A stretch of DNA of 64,000 nt from Auriscalpium vulgare (taxonomy: Eukaryota; Basidiomycota; Agaricomycetes; Russulales; Auriscalpiaceae), in the NCBI GenBank assembly GCA_019915015.1, contig JAHBBC010000007.1, positions 124,001 through 188,000 of the forward strand. Reading direction: 5' to 3'. Position numbers and translations under genes: made by a program. Position 1 is the first letter of the stretch. Every line of letters starts with the position of its first letter. The notes below the pieces were generated by a model. That model saw only the letters and a program-made list of their open reading frames with translations. It did no database searches and was not told the DNA's origin. Shown here piece by piece: positions 1-13,500 of the stretch.

Positions 1-603
1 CCCCCCACTCGACGAAGACGCCCCTCAAGCCACACGGGCCACCGGAACCTTGAAATGCCAAGGCTCACACTCACTCGGAGGAAACTCACGGGTCGTCGTA
101 GGGAACAGACAGTGCATGCAGAGGAAGAGACGGTACGATACCTACGATAGCCACAGTCCTGACATACGGTACGCCGCCACGGGACTCTAAATTGGAACCA
201 AAAAAAAAAAAAAAAAATTACTTCCCTTCAAAAAGCGATGACTCCATTCTGGAAAAAGGACCAGCTCAACAGGTCCCAGTACTACACACGAGTTATACAG
301 ACAGTATGATTGTGTGTTTGTGAAAGAGATCGGGTGCATATACCCTGCTCAGACAGCAGTAATGGCCGCGCCCGAATATCTTATCTTGCCTTATCTGCAT
401 GGCAATATCAGTAAAACTCAATATAAACACCATAATATTTCGTCACTTTTGCTGATTGGCACTGGCGGCGGCGCCCGTCCGCTTGCCTCTCGAAGTCTCC
501 ACCCACGGGCAGCCGCGGCCATCACCCTCGCCCCGTCGATCGCTCATCCTCGTCAATATCTCCTGTCGGACAAACTGCATAGCGAGCACTGCGCTGACAG
601 TAC
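1..603. other. Intergenic, no gene recognised
   Basis: I see no convincing coding exon here. An 18-base adenine run lies at 200-217. A TGA followed by an acceptor-like CAG at 595-600 sits just before the first recognised carrier codon, so an extra upstream exon of the carrier gene cannot be excluded. The left 180 bases could belong to a neighbouring gene cut by the window edge, but nothing in them is recognisable. Confidence 0.5.
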
Positions 604-2003
604 ATGAACAATGTCGGGCAGCACCTCATGTCTGGTACGTCCCAGTCGTATGACGTCGTCGACATGACGCTCACACACAACCAGGTGCCCTCTCCGGCTT
701 CATGTCCACAATATGCCTTCAGCCGCGTCTGTATCGCCTCTGAACATCTGCGCTCAGGATGATGGCTTACTGATGCTCGTGTGACGCAGTGGACCTGCTG
801 AAGACGCGTCTGCAACAAGAAGAGGGTGGGCGCTCCAGGCGCGTTATCCTCGCCAATGATTCTGACGCTTGGCTGACGATGGCCGATTCTTCAGGGGTAC
901 ACGCTCGTTGGTTCGCACAACGCGTGAAATTGTCGCGTCCAAGGGCGTGTTGGGGCTCTGGCGCGGCACGTCAGCGAGCCTCATACGGTGCGTCCTGTTT
1001 TACTGCGTGCACACGACACCTCTCTGCGTGCTATCGCCGGTATCGTTCTTACCATGCTTCTTAGAAACGTGCCCGGCATCGCATGCTACCTCACAGGCCT
1101 CAACCACGTCCGCACGCTCATGGCGACCTCTCCCTACTTCGCCGCCGTTCAGACGCATCCGCCCAATCACGACCCCACCAAGCACGCGTCCGTGCTTCCC
1201 ACCCTCACGGTCTACGGCAACCTGATTGCGGCGCGACGACACGCGTTTCGGTCGGGTTTATCCTCAACCCGTTCACCGTGCTCAAGGCGCGCTACGAGGT
1301 GCGTCATTCCAATGTGCATTCATGCGCACGAGTCCTGACCGCATGCTTCGGTAGAGCAACATGTACGCATACGGCTCCGTCGCGTCGTCTCTGGGTGAGA
1401 TCGTGCGTGGCGGCCCGCGCGAGCTGTTCCGCGGGTTCAGCGCGAGCGCACTGCGCGACGCACCGTACTCGGGTCTGTTCGTCGTCTTCTACGAGACCAT
1501 CAAGCGCGAATCGCGTATGTCCGCGCCCACTACGCCGTGGTGGACCGATACTGACTGCCATCTTCTGTGCAGGACGCATATTGGAGCCAGAGGGCCAGGG
1601 CGCTGTGGCAGCGCTGCACAGCGGCTCGGCGGCGGCAGCGGGTATGGTAGCAACGCTTGCGACGCATCCGTTTGACGTTGTGAAGGTGCGTCTCGCCGAA
1701 ACCTGTCATGCCCGACCTGACGGCTCTGTCAGACGAAGATACAGGTGCGCACAGAGGACCGATACCACGGCCTCCTCCGCACAGTGCATACAATTTGGAA
1801 GGCGCGTTTACTTTTCCTAGCAATAGTGCTCGATAGGCTGACGTGCAAACCAGCAACGCGGCGTGTCAGGATTCTTTGACGGCGCGTCACTGCGCCTCTC
1901 GCGCAAAGTTTTGTCGTCCGCAATCGGATGGGCCGTATACGAGTCCGTGCTGGTCTTTGTTCGTGCGCGGGAAAACCAGCAGCGGCGATTGCATAACGAG
2001 TAA
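604..2003 (+). CDS. Mitochondrial glycine carrier (Hem25/SLC25A38-like)
   Basis: Inner mitochondrial membrane solute carrier. The family imports glycine for the first step of haem synthesis. Exons: 604-634, 685-726, 790-825, 895-987, 1065-1298, 1355-1514, 1573-1685, 1733-1801, 1854-2003. The three carrier repeats are visible through LQPLDLLKTRLQQ, LNPFTVLKARYE and THPFDVVKTKIQV, and the SLC25A38-type segments MSGALSG and RGGPRELFRGF are present. The summed exons come to 928 nt. Restoring two missing bases gives 930 nt (309 residues), close to the family length. The breaks are at the G-run at 894-897, where the exon 3/4 phases do not agree, and at about 1231, where the frame shifts between TVYGNLIA and GATTRVSVGF. 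The last intron (1802-1853) needs a GC donor. Missing bases in G runs suggest assembly error, but a decaying gene is possible. The start is uncertain, since an upstream exon could exist. Confidence 0.75.
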
Positions 2004-2983
2004 ACTACAAGTAAGACAATAATGCCCTATAATTGGGATCAATCGCAAGACACCACTCTCATTGTGTACTCGGATGTCCGACGCTGACCGTCAGGCACAT
2101 GTGAGGGCAGCGCCCCCGCGTTCTTTTCATCAACTTACGCGCTCATCGGCCGCCACCGCACGCAATTTTGCGAACAAAACGACGGGAACCCCGCGTGCGC
2201 TTCATGGTGTCGGGACGAGGATGAATTCATCCTGGCACAGTTTCAAGCGAACTTTGGTTAGGTGCGTCTCTTGATACCCTTCATACAAACTACTTGTATG
2301 CACTCCAATTGGCCATGCTACTAGGAGACAATAACTCCAATACGTCACGCAGTGTGCATTTAACTGCAAGCACACGAAACACGCCTGGCTTGTCAACAGG
2401 TGGTTTAGCACACCTCTACTTGGGGGCTCTTCCGCACCCGGACGTGGAGGGTGGCATACCCACCAGGTGGCACGAACACCTTGCTCGTGGCGAGGGTCCG
2501 CTTGAAAGGTATCTGAGAGATTTTCTGATACAGGAAACAGGCGACGAGACGACACTGCAGGGAAGTCGGCCGCTAAGCTAATGTATCTCAAGGATCCGAG
2601 ATCTTGCCTCCTTCGTTCGTATCGCGATCCGTGAATCCCTGCTGCGGTATCGCTGCAAGTGAATTCACGTCGATCCGGTTGTATAATCTGTATTGGTTCT
2701 GTTCGCCACGTTAATACCCACCTACACACTTGCTGACTGTCCATCCCTCCCCACCCGGATCCGAAGTTGCCAACCATCTTGCTGTTAGATGATCGGCTCT
2801 TTGTCGGTTCCCCGGCTTTCCTAGCGCCTGGCATATCTGCGCACCGAAAAGTGGTCCCTGCCCTTACGCCAGTTTCTCCGTCGGACTGGCGAGTTCTGCG
2901 ACGGAGCACATATTCACCCATGGTACTTAAGCACAGTAAGCCAGACCATGCCCCACAATCTCCGCTCCGACAACCCGCTCCTC
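2004..2983. other. Intergenic between carrier and reductase
   Basis: Holds the 3' side of the carrier gene and the promoter side of the reductase gene. A 239-codon open frame exists on the minus strand (2202-2921), but its product shows no recognisable domain and its start lies only 63 bases from the reductase start. I do not call it a gene. Confidence 0.5.
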
Positions 2984-4330
2984 ATGTCCATCACAACCGT
3001 TCTCGTACAACCAGACTCTCGTATCTCGTGGGCATAAGCTGATCTCGGTGTACCAGGTCACTGGTGCCTCCGGGTTTCTCGGCAGCCAAGTCGTCGATCA
3101 GCTCCTCGACGCAGGATTCTATGTGCGCGGGTGCGTCAATTGCACTCAGTACGCGGGCGTCTAACATAACGAACAGCCCTCATTAGAACAGCACGATCCA
3201 AGAGCGCGCCGAGAGTGAGCGCGAGCTATGAGCCGTTCGGCGACAGGTTTCGGACCGTCATCGTCGAGGACCTCGCCACATCCGACCTGACCGAAGCGTT
3301 CGAAGGTACCCCCCGCACTCGCCATCGACCCTCGCCATGCCTCACACTCTGCAGGCGTTGACGCTGTCATCCACGTCGCGTCCCCGATGACCCGCTCTGC
3401 CCCGCCAGACATCCTCATCAAGGTGAGCACCATGGCTCGCGCTGAACCCTTCATTCCGCCCAACCCGACCCGCACTGGCAGACCGCTGTCGTCGGCACGA
3501 CGCGCATCCTCGAGGCCGCCGTCGCCGCACACGCAAAGAAGGCCGTTATAACGAGCAGCATCGTCGCGCTTGCGACCCTCGAGCACCTCAGCACCTCCGT
3601 CACCATCGGCACAGATGGTACGCCCCGCGCAGTCCCGCATCACATGAGCCCCGTTCAATGCCCCGCTTCCAGACTGGAGCCCCCTGACGCACGAGGACGC
3701 GCTGCAGCCCGACGCGAGCGCGTCTCTCGTCTACGCCGCCTCCAAGGCCCTCGCGGACCGCGCCGCCTGGGCGTTCGCGCAGGGGCACCCGGCGCTCTCC
3801 GTTACGTCCAGTGCGTCCTCCCGCGCACCCCGCTGACCGCGCAGCTGACCTCACGAAACGCGCGCACAGTCTATCCGCCGCTGATGCTCGGACGCGCCGG
3901 GCGCGGGTACGCCATCGACGCGCCCGCGAGCGGGACGAACGGCATGGTATACGCGCTAGTTTCCGGCCCGGCGGGCCGAACGGTCCCCGCAGTGCGTGCC
4001 GCCGTCGGCACGTTCCTCAACGTTGCGGACGCCGCGCGCGCGCACGTCAACGCGCTGCAGCTGGCAGGCGCGCCCACGCGCATCATCCCGAACGCGGGGG
4101 AGTACAGCTGGGTGCGCGCGGTGCGCCACCTCGCGGCGCGCCGGCCGGAGCTGAACGCGCGCCTGCCTGTGGTGGAGGGTGATGGCCCGCCGATGCCGGC
4201 GCACGCGGTCTTCGACAATAGCTCGGCGAAATTGGTGGGGTTCGGGGAGTACATCAGCTTTGAGGAGACAGTGGAGGCAGTCGTAGACGAGGCGCTCAGG
4301 AGAGAGGAAGAGTTGGGCCTTACGTCTTGA
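2984..4330 (+). CDS. NAD(P)-dependent extended SDR reductase
   Basis: A 338-residue protein of the extended short-chain dehydrogenase family (dihydroflavonol-4-reductase / aldehyde-reductase branch), which reduces carbonyl groups with NADPH. The substrate cannot be told from sequence. Seven exons: 2984-3004, 3057-3130, 3187-3305, 3355-3422, 3482-3617, 3673-3810, 3870-4330; they sum to 1017 nt in one frame. The N-terminus MSITTVLVTGASGFLGSQ holds the glycine-rich Rossmann motif. ITSSIVA is the usual strand before the active site and YAASK is the catalytic Tyr-x-x-x-Lys. The tiny first exon (7 codons) fixes the start because it joins directly onto the Rossmann strand. No signal peptide is seen, so the protein is probably cytosolic. 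Confidence 0.88.
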
Positions 4331-4509
4331 AGCTTGAAAGCCTGCATATGTATGGAGTGATGCAAGGTTTTTGTATCAGCCATGCCATTATTATTCGCGG
4401 TTTGTATGCCTGGCTGCTCTATACGTACACACCACGTACCGCGACAACTGCCGATCATAGCAACAGCACACACCAAGAAAAAAAGATGCATTACAATTAC
4501 ACGCACAAC

Positions 4510-6880
4510 CTACAAATCGATCAATAATGCCTCCTTCTTCTCCGTCTGCTCAACATGTGCCGGATAGCCCGTGTACGCGGCCGGCGGCGCGGTCGGGACC
4601 GCGGGGAAGCTCGGCAGCGGCGTCTGGGCGGGCGGGAGCGCGACGGAGTTGTGGCGCGCGAGTGTCGCGTTGATGGGCGGCGTGGGCGCATGTGCGTGGA
4701 TGGGCAGTGTGGAGTAGCGCGCCGGCGCGTAAGACGTGTATTGCACCTGCGCAGGTGGGGACTGCGCGCTGGGGGTCGAGACCGGCGCGTACGATGTCGG
4801 ATTGTACTGCACCTGCGCGGGCGGTGGGGATTGCACGATGGGGGTCGCGGCCGGCGCGGAGGAAGGCTGCGGGGTGCGGGAACCAAAGGCTGAGGGGGCG
4901 CGGGGGCCAAGGGCTGAGGGGCCACGGACTGGTACTGGGTAGGCGAGTGGCTGGGCCCGGGGCTCGTCGGTGCGTACCCGTTTGCCTGCGGTGCGTACGA
5001 CTGCGGCTCCGCATACTGGGGCCAAGCCTGCTGAGGTGGCGCGTAAGCCTGTGGCGGCGCGGGGGCGTAGCTCGACGACGCGATGGGCTGTGGTGAGTAC
5101 TGGGGGTGGGCGGATACGGGAGGCTGTTGTGCAGCCCATTGAGGCTGCGCGTATGCTGGCTCGGGAGGTGCTTGCTGTTGCGCGTAAGCTTGTTGTGAGC
5201 GCCACGTCGGCCGCGAGAGCTGCTCCGTGAGGATCTTGTCGTACAGCTTCACGGCTTGCGAGAGCTTGTTGTTCATCTCCGTCAGCAGCTCTACCAATGG
5301 GGATACAGGGGTGAAAATTTGGTCCGGACCAAACCGCGAAAGAAAGACATACCTTCCTTTCGACCTGTGTCATCCAGACTCATTGCCAGCTTTGGCCGCA
5401 GAGTGTTCGCGTTATCGAACAGCTGCGTGACGGCAGGATATCGCGAGATGTCGCGCCCGCCTTGCGCCTGCACCTGCTCGACCGTCTGACTGAACGTCAA
5501 GATTGTATCTGACTCCAGAGGAGCCAGGTCGTAGTTCGGAAGTGTGGGCAGCGAGGGCTGCGACTGGACGTTCGTCGGCGGGTACGACTGAGAGTACCCG
5601 GCGCCGGCGTAAGAGAACTGGGGCTCCTCGACGCGAGGGGTCTCCAGACCAATGGGTGCACTGGGCTTCGGCGCATTTGCCTCGCGCAGGCTCGCTTCAA
5701 TCGCCGCCTTCAGATCGGGGTCGTCCTCCTCGTCTGCAGCTCGGGCGGGCGGGCGCGAGCTGCGCTCGACCAAAGGAGGCTCTGAAGTGTGCCACGAGTC
5801 TGGCTGCGATGGGACGTAGCCTGGTCGCCCGTGCTCGCCACGCCCGCTAACCTCTTCTAATGACAATTGGATTGCGCGCTGTAGCTCGGCATCAGCGAGA
5901 TCGCGCGCTGATCGGTGATGGAGATTCGGGACGCTGTGGGAGGACCGGTGGCGCTTGGTGTCCGCTCCCAACCTGTTGAGCGTGAGCAGACGTAAAGCAA
6001 AAGGAGACGGCAACGCACGCATTGTCTCGTGATTTTGTCAATTCAGGATAACACCAATCACAAACTCTGACCTCCTGCGTGATGCCGAAGTGTGGAAGGG
6101 GAAGGGCCTTTGCGGAGCACTTCTGGTCGAACACGCGTCCGCAGTTGCGACAGTGGTGTTTTCGGTTGGTGAACGAGAAGGGATCCCGACACTTCAAGCA
6201 CACGTCCGAATCAATCCATTCTGGGGCAGTCTTCGTGTCGACCATCGCGGTACTCGCCACGACAAGCGCCTCAGGAGGGAAGTTGAATCCTGCAGACAGT
6301 GAGTCTAGGGACATGATGGGGTAGGCGGGTCTCACCTTCGCTCTTCAGGGTTTTGTAGACTTGGCCGACATAGCTGAGCGCTGGCTTCCCTTCTAGTGCC
6401 AATGACCACGTCTGAATGTAACGGAGAGTCTTGTCCTTCACGTCTCGGTTGAGGGTTGGGATCTTCAGGATGGAGACGAGATTGTCCATGAACTCTCGTG
6501 ACGTGACTTCGACGAGAAAATGGTCACCCCCGTTCTTGATGCATATGTCGGTGAGCTATAAGCTCGACGTGTCAGCAGGCGAGCGGCTGTAGGACGGACG
6601 CGACGCACGCTCAGTGCTAGGAGCTGGACGTTGGGGTTCTTGTGGTTCAGACGACGCTTGAGGGCACGCATGGCATCCTTTGGTGGGACGCTCTTCGAGC
6701 GAATTTGGTCGCATATTTCGAGATTCAGGGCCATGTCCTCTGTGCCCGTTGGCATCAGCTCGGAGGTGGCCTTGTCTAAAGCAGCCGCCGTCAGTATATT
6801 GCGTCGACGGCGAGACGGCGGGGCTCACCAATAGCCTCGTCCACCTGGGTGGACCCCCATAGCCAGTTGGTGAGAGACAT
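4510..6880 (-). CDS. VPS27: Vps27-like ESCRT-0 subunit (VHS-FYVE-UIM)
   Basis: Endosomal sorting protein that binds PI3P and ubiquitinated cargo and starts multivesicular-body formation. Order from the N-terminus: VHS domain beginning [21 protein letters not shown] finger with [10 protein letters not shown] and the PI3P-binding [12 protein letters not shown] 1 ([16 protein letters not shown]); UIM 2 ([15 protein letters not shown]); a helical GAT-like segment around [10 protein letters not shown] and [18 protein letters not shown]; a long Gln/Pro/Ala/Tyr-rich tail; and a C-terminal clathrin box LLIDL before the stop. Short introns interrupt the gene (for example 6776-6828). The tail changes frame at a C run on the coding strand (4871-4874). 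One extra base there joins the PQPLVPAP part to the [10 protein letters not shown] part and keeps the composition constant, so a missing base is likely. It is divergent from RPB1, with 647 bases between the two starts. Confidence 0.88.
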
Positions 6881-7527
6881 GGTCGTGGATTATAGAGAAG
6901 CTGCGCGGTAGTGGTCCTGGCGGAAGGAGCTGGTGCTGCTGCGGACACGCGGATTCGCACTCCGACGTGGCTGCCCCGGGAAGAACACGCGAGAAGAGTC
7001 GAGCAGCTCGGTCAGAGCGTCGACCAGACCAGGGAAGAGACTGGGGATGGACAGTAGCTGTGTTGTGTTGTGCGGAGGGACGAATGCGGACGCTTGTGTT
7101 GTGGGAGTCGTGTGGCGGCACCGAATGAGTAATTTGGGGCGGAGTCGAATGTTTGCTGGCCAACGCGGGTTGTCCTCGAACAACCACCTCGCCCCCTCCC
7201 CGTCGTCGTCGTTTCCGCCTCGTCGACAGCCCCTGCTGCCCCGTCGGGTCCTAGAAGTCAGCAGCGGCCCCCTCCGCCCTTCCTGCGTCAGCCTCGTCGC
7301 GCTGTCGCCCCCGGTTTTGCTGTGACGCTTGCTTCTCCTCTTGTTTCTTCCTCGGCCTTCACGTTCTCCCATTTCACACAAAACCATCTGCATTTGCCTT
7401 CCTTCACGTCATACTCACTTTTAATACACTTCAGCACGCTTTGCGCCCGCGTCCTCTTTGATTTCGCGTCTTTTCATCGTTTTCTATCCCTCCCTGCACA
7501 CCACCTCCTGTCTACCGTCCCGCAATC
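6881..7527. promoter_or_regulatory. Divergent promoter region, VPS27/RPB1
   Basis: The 647 bases between two outward-facing starts should hold both promoters. The RPB1 side is pyrimidine-rich from about 7325 to the ATG (runs of CTTC, TCTC and CCTCC), as is common just upstream of highly expressed fungal genes. No clear TATA box is seen. Confidence 0.5.
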
Positions 7528-10500
7528 ATGATCGGCCGCTCTTTCGCGTATTCCGCGGCTCCCATCCGCAAGGTGAAGGAGGTGCAATTTGGTATCCTCT
7601 CGCCAGAGGAAATTGTGAGTCGACACGCGTCTGTCGCATGGGGAGGCTAATGTCGTCTGCCACCACAGAAAGCGTATTCCGTCGCCAAAATCGAGCATCC
7701 GGAGGTCATGGACGAAGCCACCCACAAACCGAAAATGGGCGGCCTCATGGATCCTCGCATGGGCACGATCGACCGGAACACCAAGTGTCAGACGTGTGGG
7801 GAGGGGATGTCAGAATGCCCGGGCCATTTTGGACACATTGAGTTGGCGAGGCCTGTATTTCATCCAGGTGCGCCCCGCAGCCATCGCTGTCTACCACGTC
7901 ACATGCTGACTGGTCGCGTCGCAGGTTTCATCATCAAAGTAAAGAAAATCCTGGAGAGTATATGTGTTAATTGTGGGAAACTAAAAGCCGACATCGTGAG
8001 TGGCGCGTTTATTTCCTCTGCTTGCTTCGCACCCCACCACCCAAATTTTCTGGGGGCTCTCTCCACATACCATGGGGAACCCCAAACCCACACTGCGTTC
8101 GTTCCTCGACAAACGAGGCGTTCTTCTACCCGTGCCGTGGTTGACGCGCGTTTTCGATCGCTTGATCGCCGCGTCAGCCATCTGAGCGCTCGGTGCTGGT
8201 TGGACACGCGGCTGTGCGGTGAAATGGGGGCCGAGCGAGGAGTGCGAAAACTTCAGTTGCGTGCTGTCAAAGGCTGCACTGATGTGTTGGATTGCTGGGC
8301 GGCGCTCGCTGTGACGCAGTTTGAGCAGCTCGCGCCCGGCTTGCACTTTATAACTCGATGTCAAATGCCCACCTTCTTATTCATGTATATGCTCCTTTTT
8401 GTTGTTGGGTGGCGCGTTCATGCAATGCATACTAACCTCTTACCTTGCATTCTCAACCCAACCCTACAACCTCGTGAATCGTGACTTCGTGCTGTAAGTT
8501 GGACCAAAACTTCGCTGACAAGATCCGGCACGTGCGAGATCTGAAGACGCGGATGGCCATCGTCTGGGCGCATTGCAAGACGAAGACTATCTGTGAGCCT
8601 GATGAGGCCAGGGAGGATGGTGAGGGGGCGGACGGCGAAGAGCCTAAGAAGGGCCACGGAGGATGCGGCCACTTGCAACCGCAGATCAGGAAGGAAGGCC
8701 TGAAACTTTTTCTGCAGTACAAGAAGCCAAAGGATGAGGACGATGTGAGTATCCTGGCGACTACGCTGTACTCTCTGCTCACATTTAGGACAGGATATCA
8801 AGTCAGTGCAGCAGGAGAAGAGGCTCTTCACACCGTCAGAGGTGTACACGACGTTGAAGAAGATCTCCGACTCCGATCTCCACCTCCTCGGTCTCTCGGA
8901 CGAATACGCGCGTCCAGAGTGGATGATCTTGACCGTCATGCCGGTTCCTCCTCCGCCTGTTCGGCCTAGTATCGCTGTCGACGGTGGTACCATGCGCAGC
9001 GAGGACGACTTGACTTATAAACTCGGCGAAATCATCAAGTCGTCAACAAATGTGCGGAAGAGCGAACAGGAGGGCTCGCCAGCGCACATCATCACGGAGT
9101 ATGAGCAGCTTCTCCAGGTGAGTCTATTGAGTGTCGGCATCGCGTTTCTGAGCTCATCTTTGGGCGTTAGTTTCACGTCGCTACCTATATGGACAACGAC
9201 ATTGCCGGCATTCCGCAGGCGCTGCAGAAGTCTGGGCGTCCCGTGAAGGCCATTCGGTCGCGCCTGAAGGGTAAGGAAGGCCGCTTGCGTGGCAACTTGA
9301 TGGGGAAGCGTGTCGACTTTTCGGCCCGTACTGTAATCACTGGTGATCCCAATCTGGAATTGGACGAAGTCGGGGTACCGAGATCGATAGCCATGAATCT
9401 CACTTACCCAGAACGAGGTACGCAACTGTCGTATTCGTCTCTGCTGTTGTTGGGCTGACGACAAGTTTCAATTAGTCACCCCCTACAACATCGCATACCT
9501 TCAGCGCCTTGTCCGGAATGGCCCTACCGCGTACCCGGGAGCGAAATACGTCATCCGTGATACTGGTGATCGAATAGACCTTGCGCATAACAAGCAGGCG
9601 GATGCTTTCCTTCAGTACGGGTGGATTGTGGAGCGGCATCTGAAGGACGGAGAGTGAGTTCCAGGCCGAGTTGAACGTTGTACGGAAATTGACATCATCT
9701 CGCAGCTTTGTCTTGTTCAATCGGCAGCCCTCGCTGCACAAAATGAGTATGATGAGCCATCGCGTGCGTCTCATGCCTTACTCAAGTAAGTCTGAATGCG
9801 GTAGTCTTCGAGCATGGATGCTTATCAACTTTCAGCGTTCCGCCTGAACCTCTCCGTGTAAGTAAACAGGCGAGTATGGCTTGAATGGCTAGTGACGGTG
9901 TTATAGAACACCACCCTACAATGCCGACTTCGATGGCGATGAGATGAACATGCAGTACGTCTGACTCGCATGATTGGACGTATAAATTGCTGATCCTCCT
10001 GCTTGCAGTGTGCCGCAAAGCGAAGAGACTCGCGCCGAGCTCAGTCAGATCGCATGGGTTCCGCGGCAGGTGCGTTCAAGTTGGAGCAAATAGTGATTCG
10101 GTTATACTCACTTCAATATACTCAGATCATCTCCCCGCAAGCGAACAAGCCCGTCATGGGAATTGTGCAGGATACGCTGTGCGGTATACGCAAGTTCACG
10201 CTCCGCGACACCTTCCTCGATTGGAACGCCGTGCAAAACATTCTGCTGTGGGTCCCCGACTGGGATGGCTCCGTGCCAATACCTGCTATCATCAAGCCGA
10301 AGCCTATGTGGACAGGCAAGCAGATGATCAGCATGGTCATTCCGCGAGGGATCAACATCCAGCGATCACCTGACCCCAAGTCGGCGAACCCAGTGTTCGA
10401 CGATGGTATGTTGATCGAGAATGGCGAGATCATCTTTGGCATCGTTGAGAAGAAGACCGTCGGCGCGTCACAGGGTGGCTTGGTACATGTTGTTTTCAGG

Positions 10501-13500
10501 GAAAAGGGGCCTGAGGCTACACGGACGCTGTTCACTGGCCTTCAAACGGTGGTGAACTACTGGCTGTTCCACAACGGCTTCAGCATCGGCATCGGCGACA
10601 CGATTGCGGACAAGAAGACAATGGAGTACATCACGCAGCACATCGCGGAGCGGAAGGCCAACGTCCAGCAGATCATCGAGGACGCGACACACGATCGCTT
10701 GAAAGCCGCGCCCGGCATGACCATTCGCGAGTCTTTCGAGAGCCGTGTGGAGCGCGAGCTTAACTTGGCTCGTGATACTTCTGGCCAGTATGCGCAGAAG
10801 AATTTGAAGGAGGACAACAACGTGAAGCAGATGGTGGTGGCGGGCTCCAAGGGCTCTTTCATCAACATCTCGCAGATGTCTGTGTGCGTGGGGCAGCAGT
10901 CGGTGGAGGGTCGGCGCATTCCTTTCGGCTTCCGGCATCGCACGCTTCCTCACTTCACGAAGGACGACTTCAGTCCGGAGGCACGCGGCTTCGTGGAAAA
11001 CTCGTACCTCCGAGGCTTGACGCCGCAGGAGTTCTTCTTCCACGCCATGGCTGGACGCGAGGGTCTCATCGACACAGCCGTGAAGACCGCAGAGACAGGG
11101 TACATCCAGCGCCGCCTGGTCAAGGCCCTGGAGGATGTACAGGTCTGCTACGACGGGACGGTCCGCAATTCGCTCGGCGATCTCATCCAGTTCGTGTATG
11201 GAGAGGACGGTATGGATGGCGCGTTCATCGAGCGCCAGCACATCGATACCTTCGACCTCAATGATCGGGAGTTCGAGCACAACTACCGCGTTGATGTCAC
11301 CGATCCGTCAGGTGGCTTTCTCCCGGCGTGCTGCAGGTCGGGATCGATGACAGTTCACTCGAGCTCCAGAACCAGCTCGACGAGGAGTACCAGCAACTGG
11401 TCGAGGATCGCCAACTTCTTCGGAACTTCATCTTCCCCCGGACGGATCCCAGCAATCCACATTACCTCCCCGTCAATTTGCAGCGCATCGTCCAGAATGC
11501 CATGCAAATTTTCCACATCGACCGCCGAAAGCCAAGCGATCTGGAGCCGGCTTACATTGTGGATGCTGTTCGGGACCTCTGCAATCGGTTGGTCGTCGTC
11601 CGCGGCGAAGACGCGATGAGCAAGGAGGGCCAGGAGAATGCAACGCTTAACTTCCGGATGCACCTCCGCGGAACGTTTGCCACGCGGCGAGTGCTGGAAC
11701 GACACCATCTAACACGGGAGGCGTTCGATTGGGTGCTTGGCGAGGTAGAGACGAAGTTCAACCAGTCCATCGTCAACCCTGGCGAAATGTGCGGTACGCT
11801 CGCAGCGCAGTCAATCGGTGAACCGGCTACGCAGATGACGCTGAATACGTTCCATTACGCCGGTGTCTCGAGCAAGAACGTCACGCTCGGTGTGCCGCGG
11901 TTGAAGGAGATCATCAATGTTGCGACCAACATCAAGACGCCGTCGCTGTCGGTCTATTTGGAACCTGAACTCGCCCGGGACGCTGTTCTTGCGAAGAATG
12001 TCCAACAGGAGCTGGCATACACGTCCCTGCGCACTGTCACCGCAGCAGTCGAGATCCATTACGATCCGGATCCGACATCGACGCTAATCGAGGAGGATGC
12101 GGTATTCGTCGAGGCGTTCTTCGCCATCCCCGATGAGGAGGCAGAATCGAAGCTGCACCTCCAGTCGCCGTGGCTGCTGCGTCTGGTGCTTGACCGTGCG
12201 AAGATGATCGATCGCAAGCTGACCATGGAGTTTGTGGCGGGCAAGATAGCAGAGAGCTTCAAGACGGATCTATTCGTCATCTGGAGCGAAGACAACTCGG
12301 AGAAGCTGGTGATCCGTTGCCGTGTCCTGGGTGGTGCGGACAAGGACGAAGACGGGATGGGCACCGTCGAGGAGGACATCTTTTTGCGCCAACTCGAGAA
12401 CACCATGCTCAACTCTGTCAGCCTGCGGGGTGTCAAGGGCATTCAGCGTGTTTTCTTGCTCGAGCACGACAAGATCACGATCAACGAGGGCGGCACAATC
12501 GAGGCGCGCCGCGAGAAGGAGTGGGTTCTCGAGACAGACGGTGTCAACCTCAAGGCGGTGATGTGCCTGGATGGTGTCGACTTCGCGCGCACGTACTCGA
12601 ACAGCTGCGTGGAGGTCTTCAATGTCCTTGGTATCGAAGCGGCGCGGGGAGCCATCATGAAGGAGCTGCGCGGCGTCATCGAGTTCGACGGTTCATATGT
12701 CAACTATCGCCATCTCGCCCTTCTTTGCGATCTGATGACACATCGCGGAATCCTCATGGCGATTACTCGGCATGGTATCAACCGCGCTGATACGGGAGCC
12801 CTCATGCGATCGTCGTTCGAGGAGACAGTGGAGATCCTCATGGAGGCCGCGGCCGTGGGTGAGAGGGACGACTGCCACGGCATCGCCGAGAACGTCATGT
12901 TCGGGCAGATGGCGCCTATGGGCACTGGCGCGTTCGATGTTGCGCTGGACATCGACATGCTGAAGGACGTTATCGTCGACCACAGGTTGCCAATGCAGAG
13001 CATGCTGTCGGCGCAGGTGGATGGGGGCATGACTCCAGGACAGGTCGCCATGACGCCGTACGACAGCAACTCGCCGATGTGGAGCCAGGATGGCTTCAAG
13101 GGAGAGGCCGCCGCGTTCTCACCTTTGGCGTCGAACGGCGGCGAGGAGTCTGCGAACTTCTCGTATCTGGCCTTTGGTCAGAGCCCTATGGGTGCGGGGA
13201 GCATGTCTCCGGCGGCTCCTGGATACAGTCCGAGCTCTCCAAATGTCTACTCCCCAACCTCGCCCTACGTTCCCCAGTCGCCATTCGCCAGCGCCACGTC
13301 CCCATTCGGCACGTCTCCGTATGCGACGTCGCCATTCTACGATCGTGGCCAGGCACCGACGTCTCCCACATACTCTCCCACATCGCCTGCGCTCTACTCG
13401 ACATCACCAGGGTACTCGCCTACGAGCCCGAGGTACTCGCCGACTTCACCCTCGTTCTCCCCTACGTCGCCTCGCTATACACCGCAATCGCCTTCATTCA

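Noticed and set aside
2202..2921. 239-codon open frame on the minus strand
   Set aside because: No recognisable domain, composition unlike the neighbouring genes, and it overlaps the promoter region of the reductase; probably chance openness.
11314..11338. 25 nt GT...CAG stretch in RPB1 as a mini-intron
   Set aside because: Removing it does not restore the downstream frame and 25 nt is below workable intron size; a missing base explains the data better.
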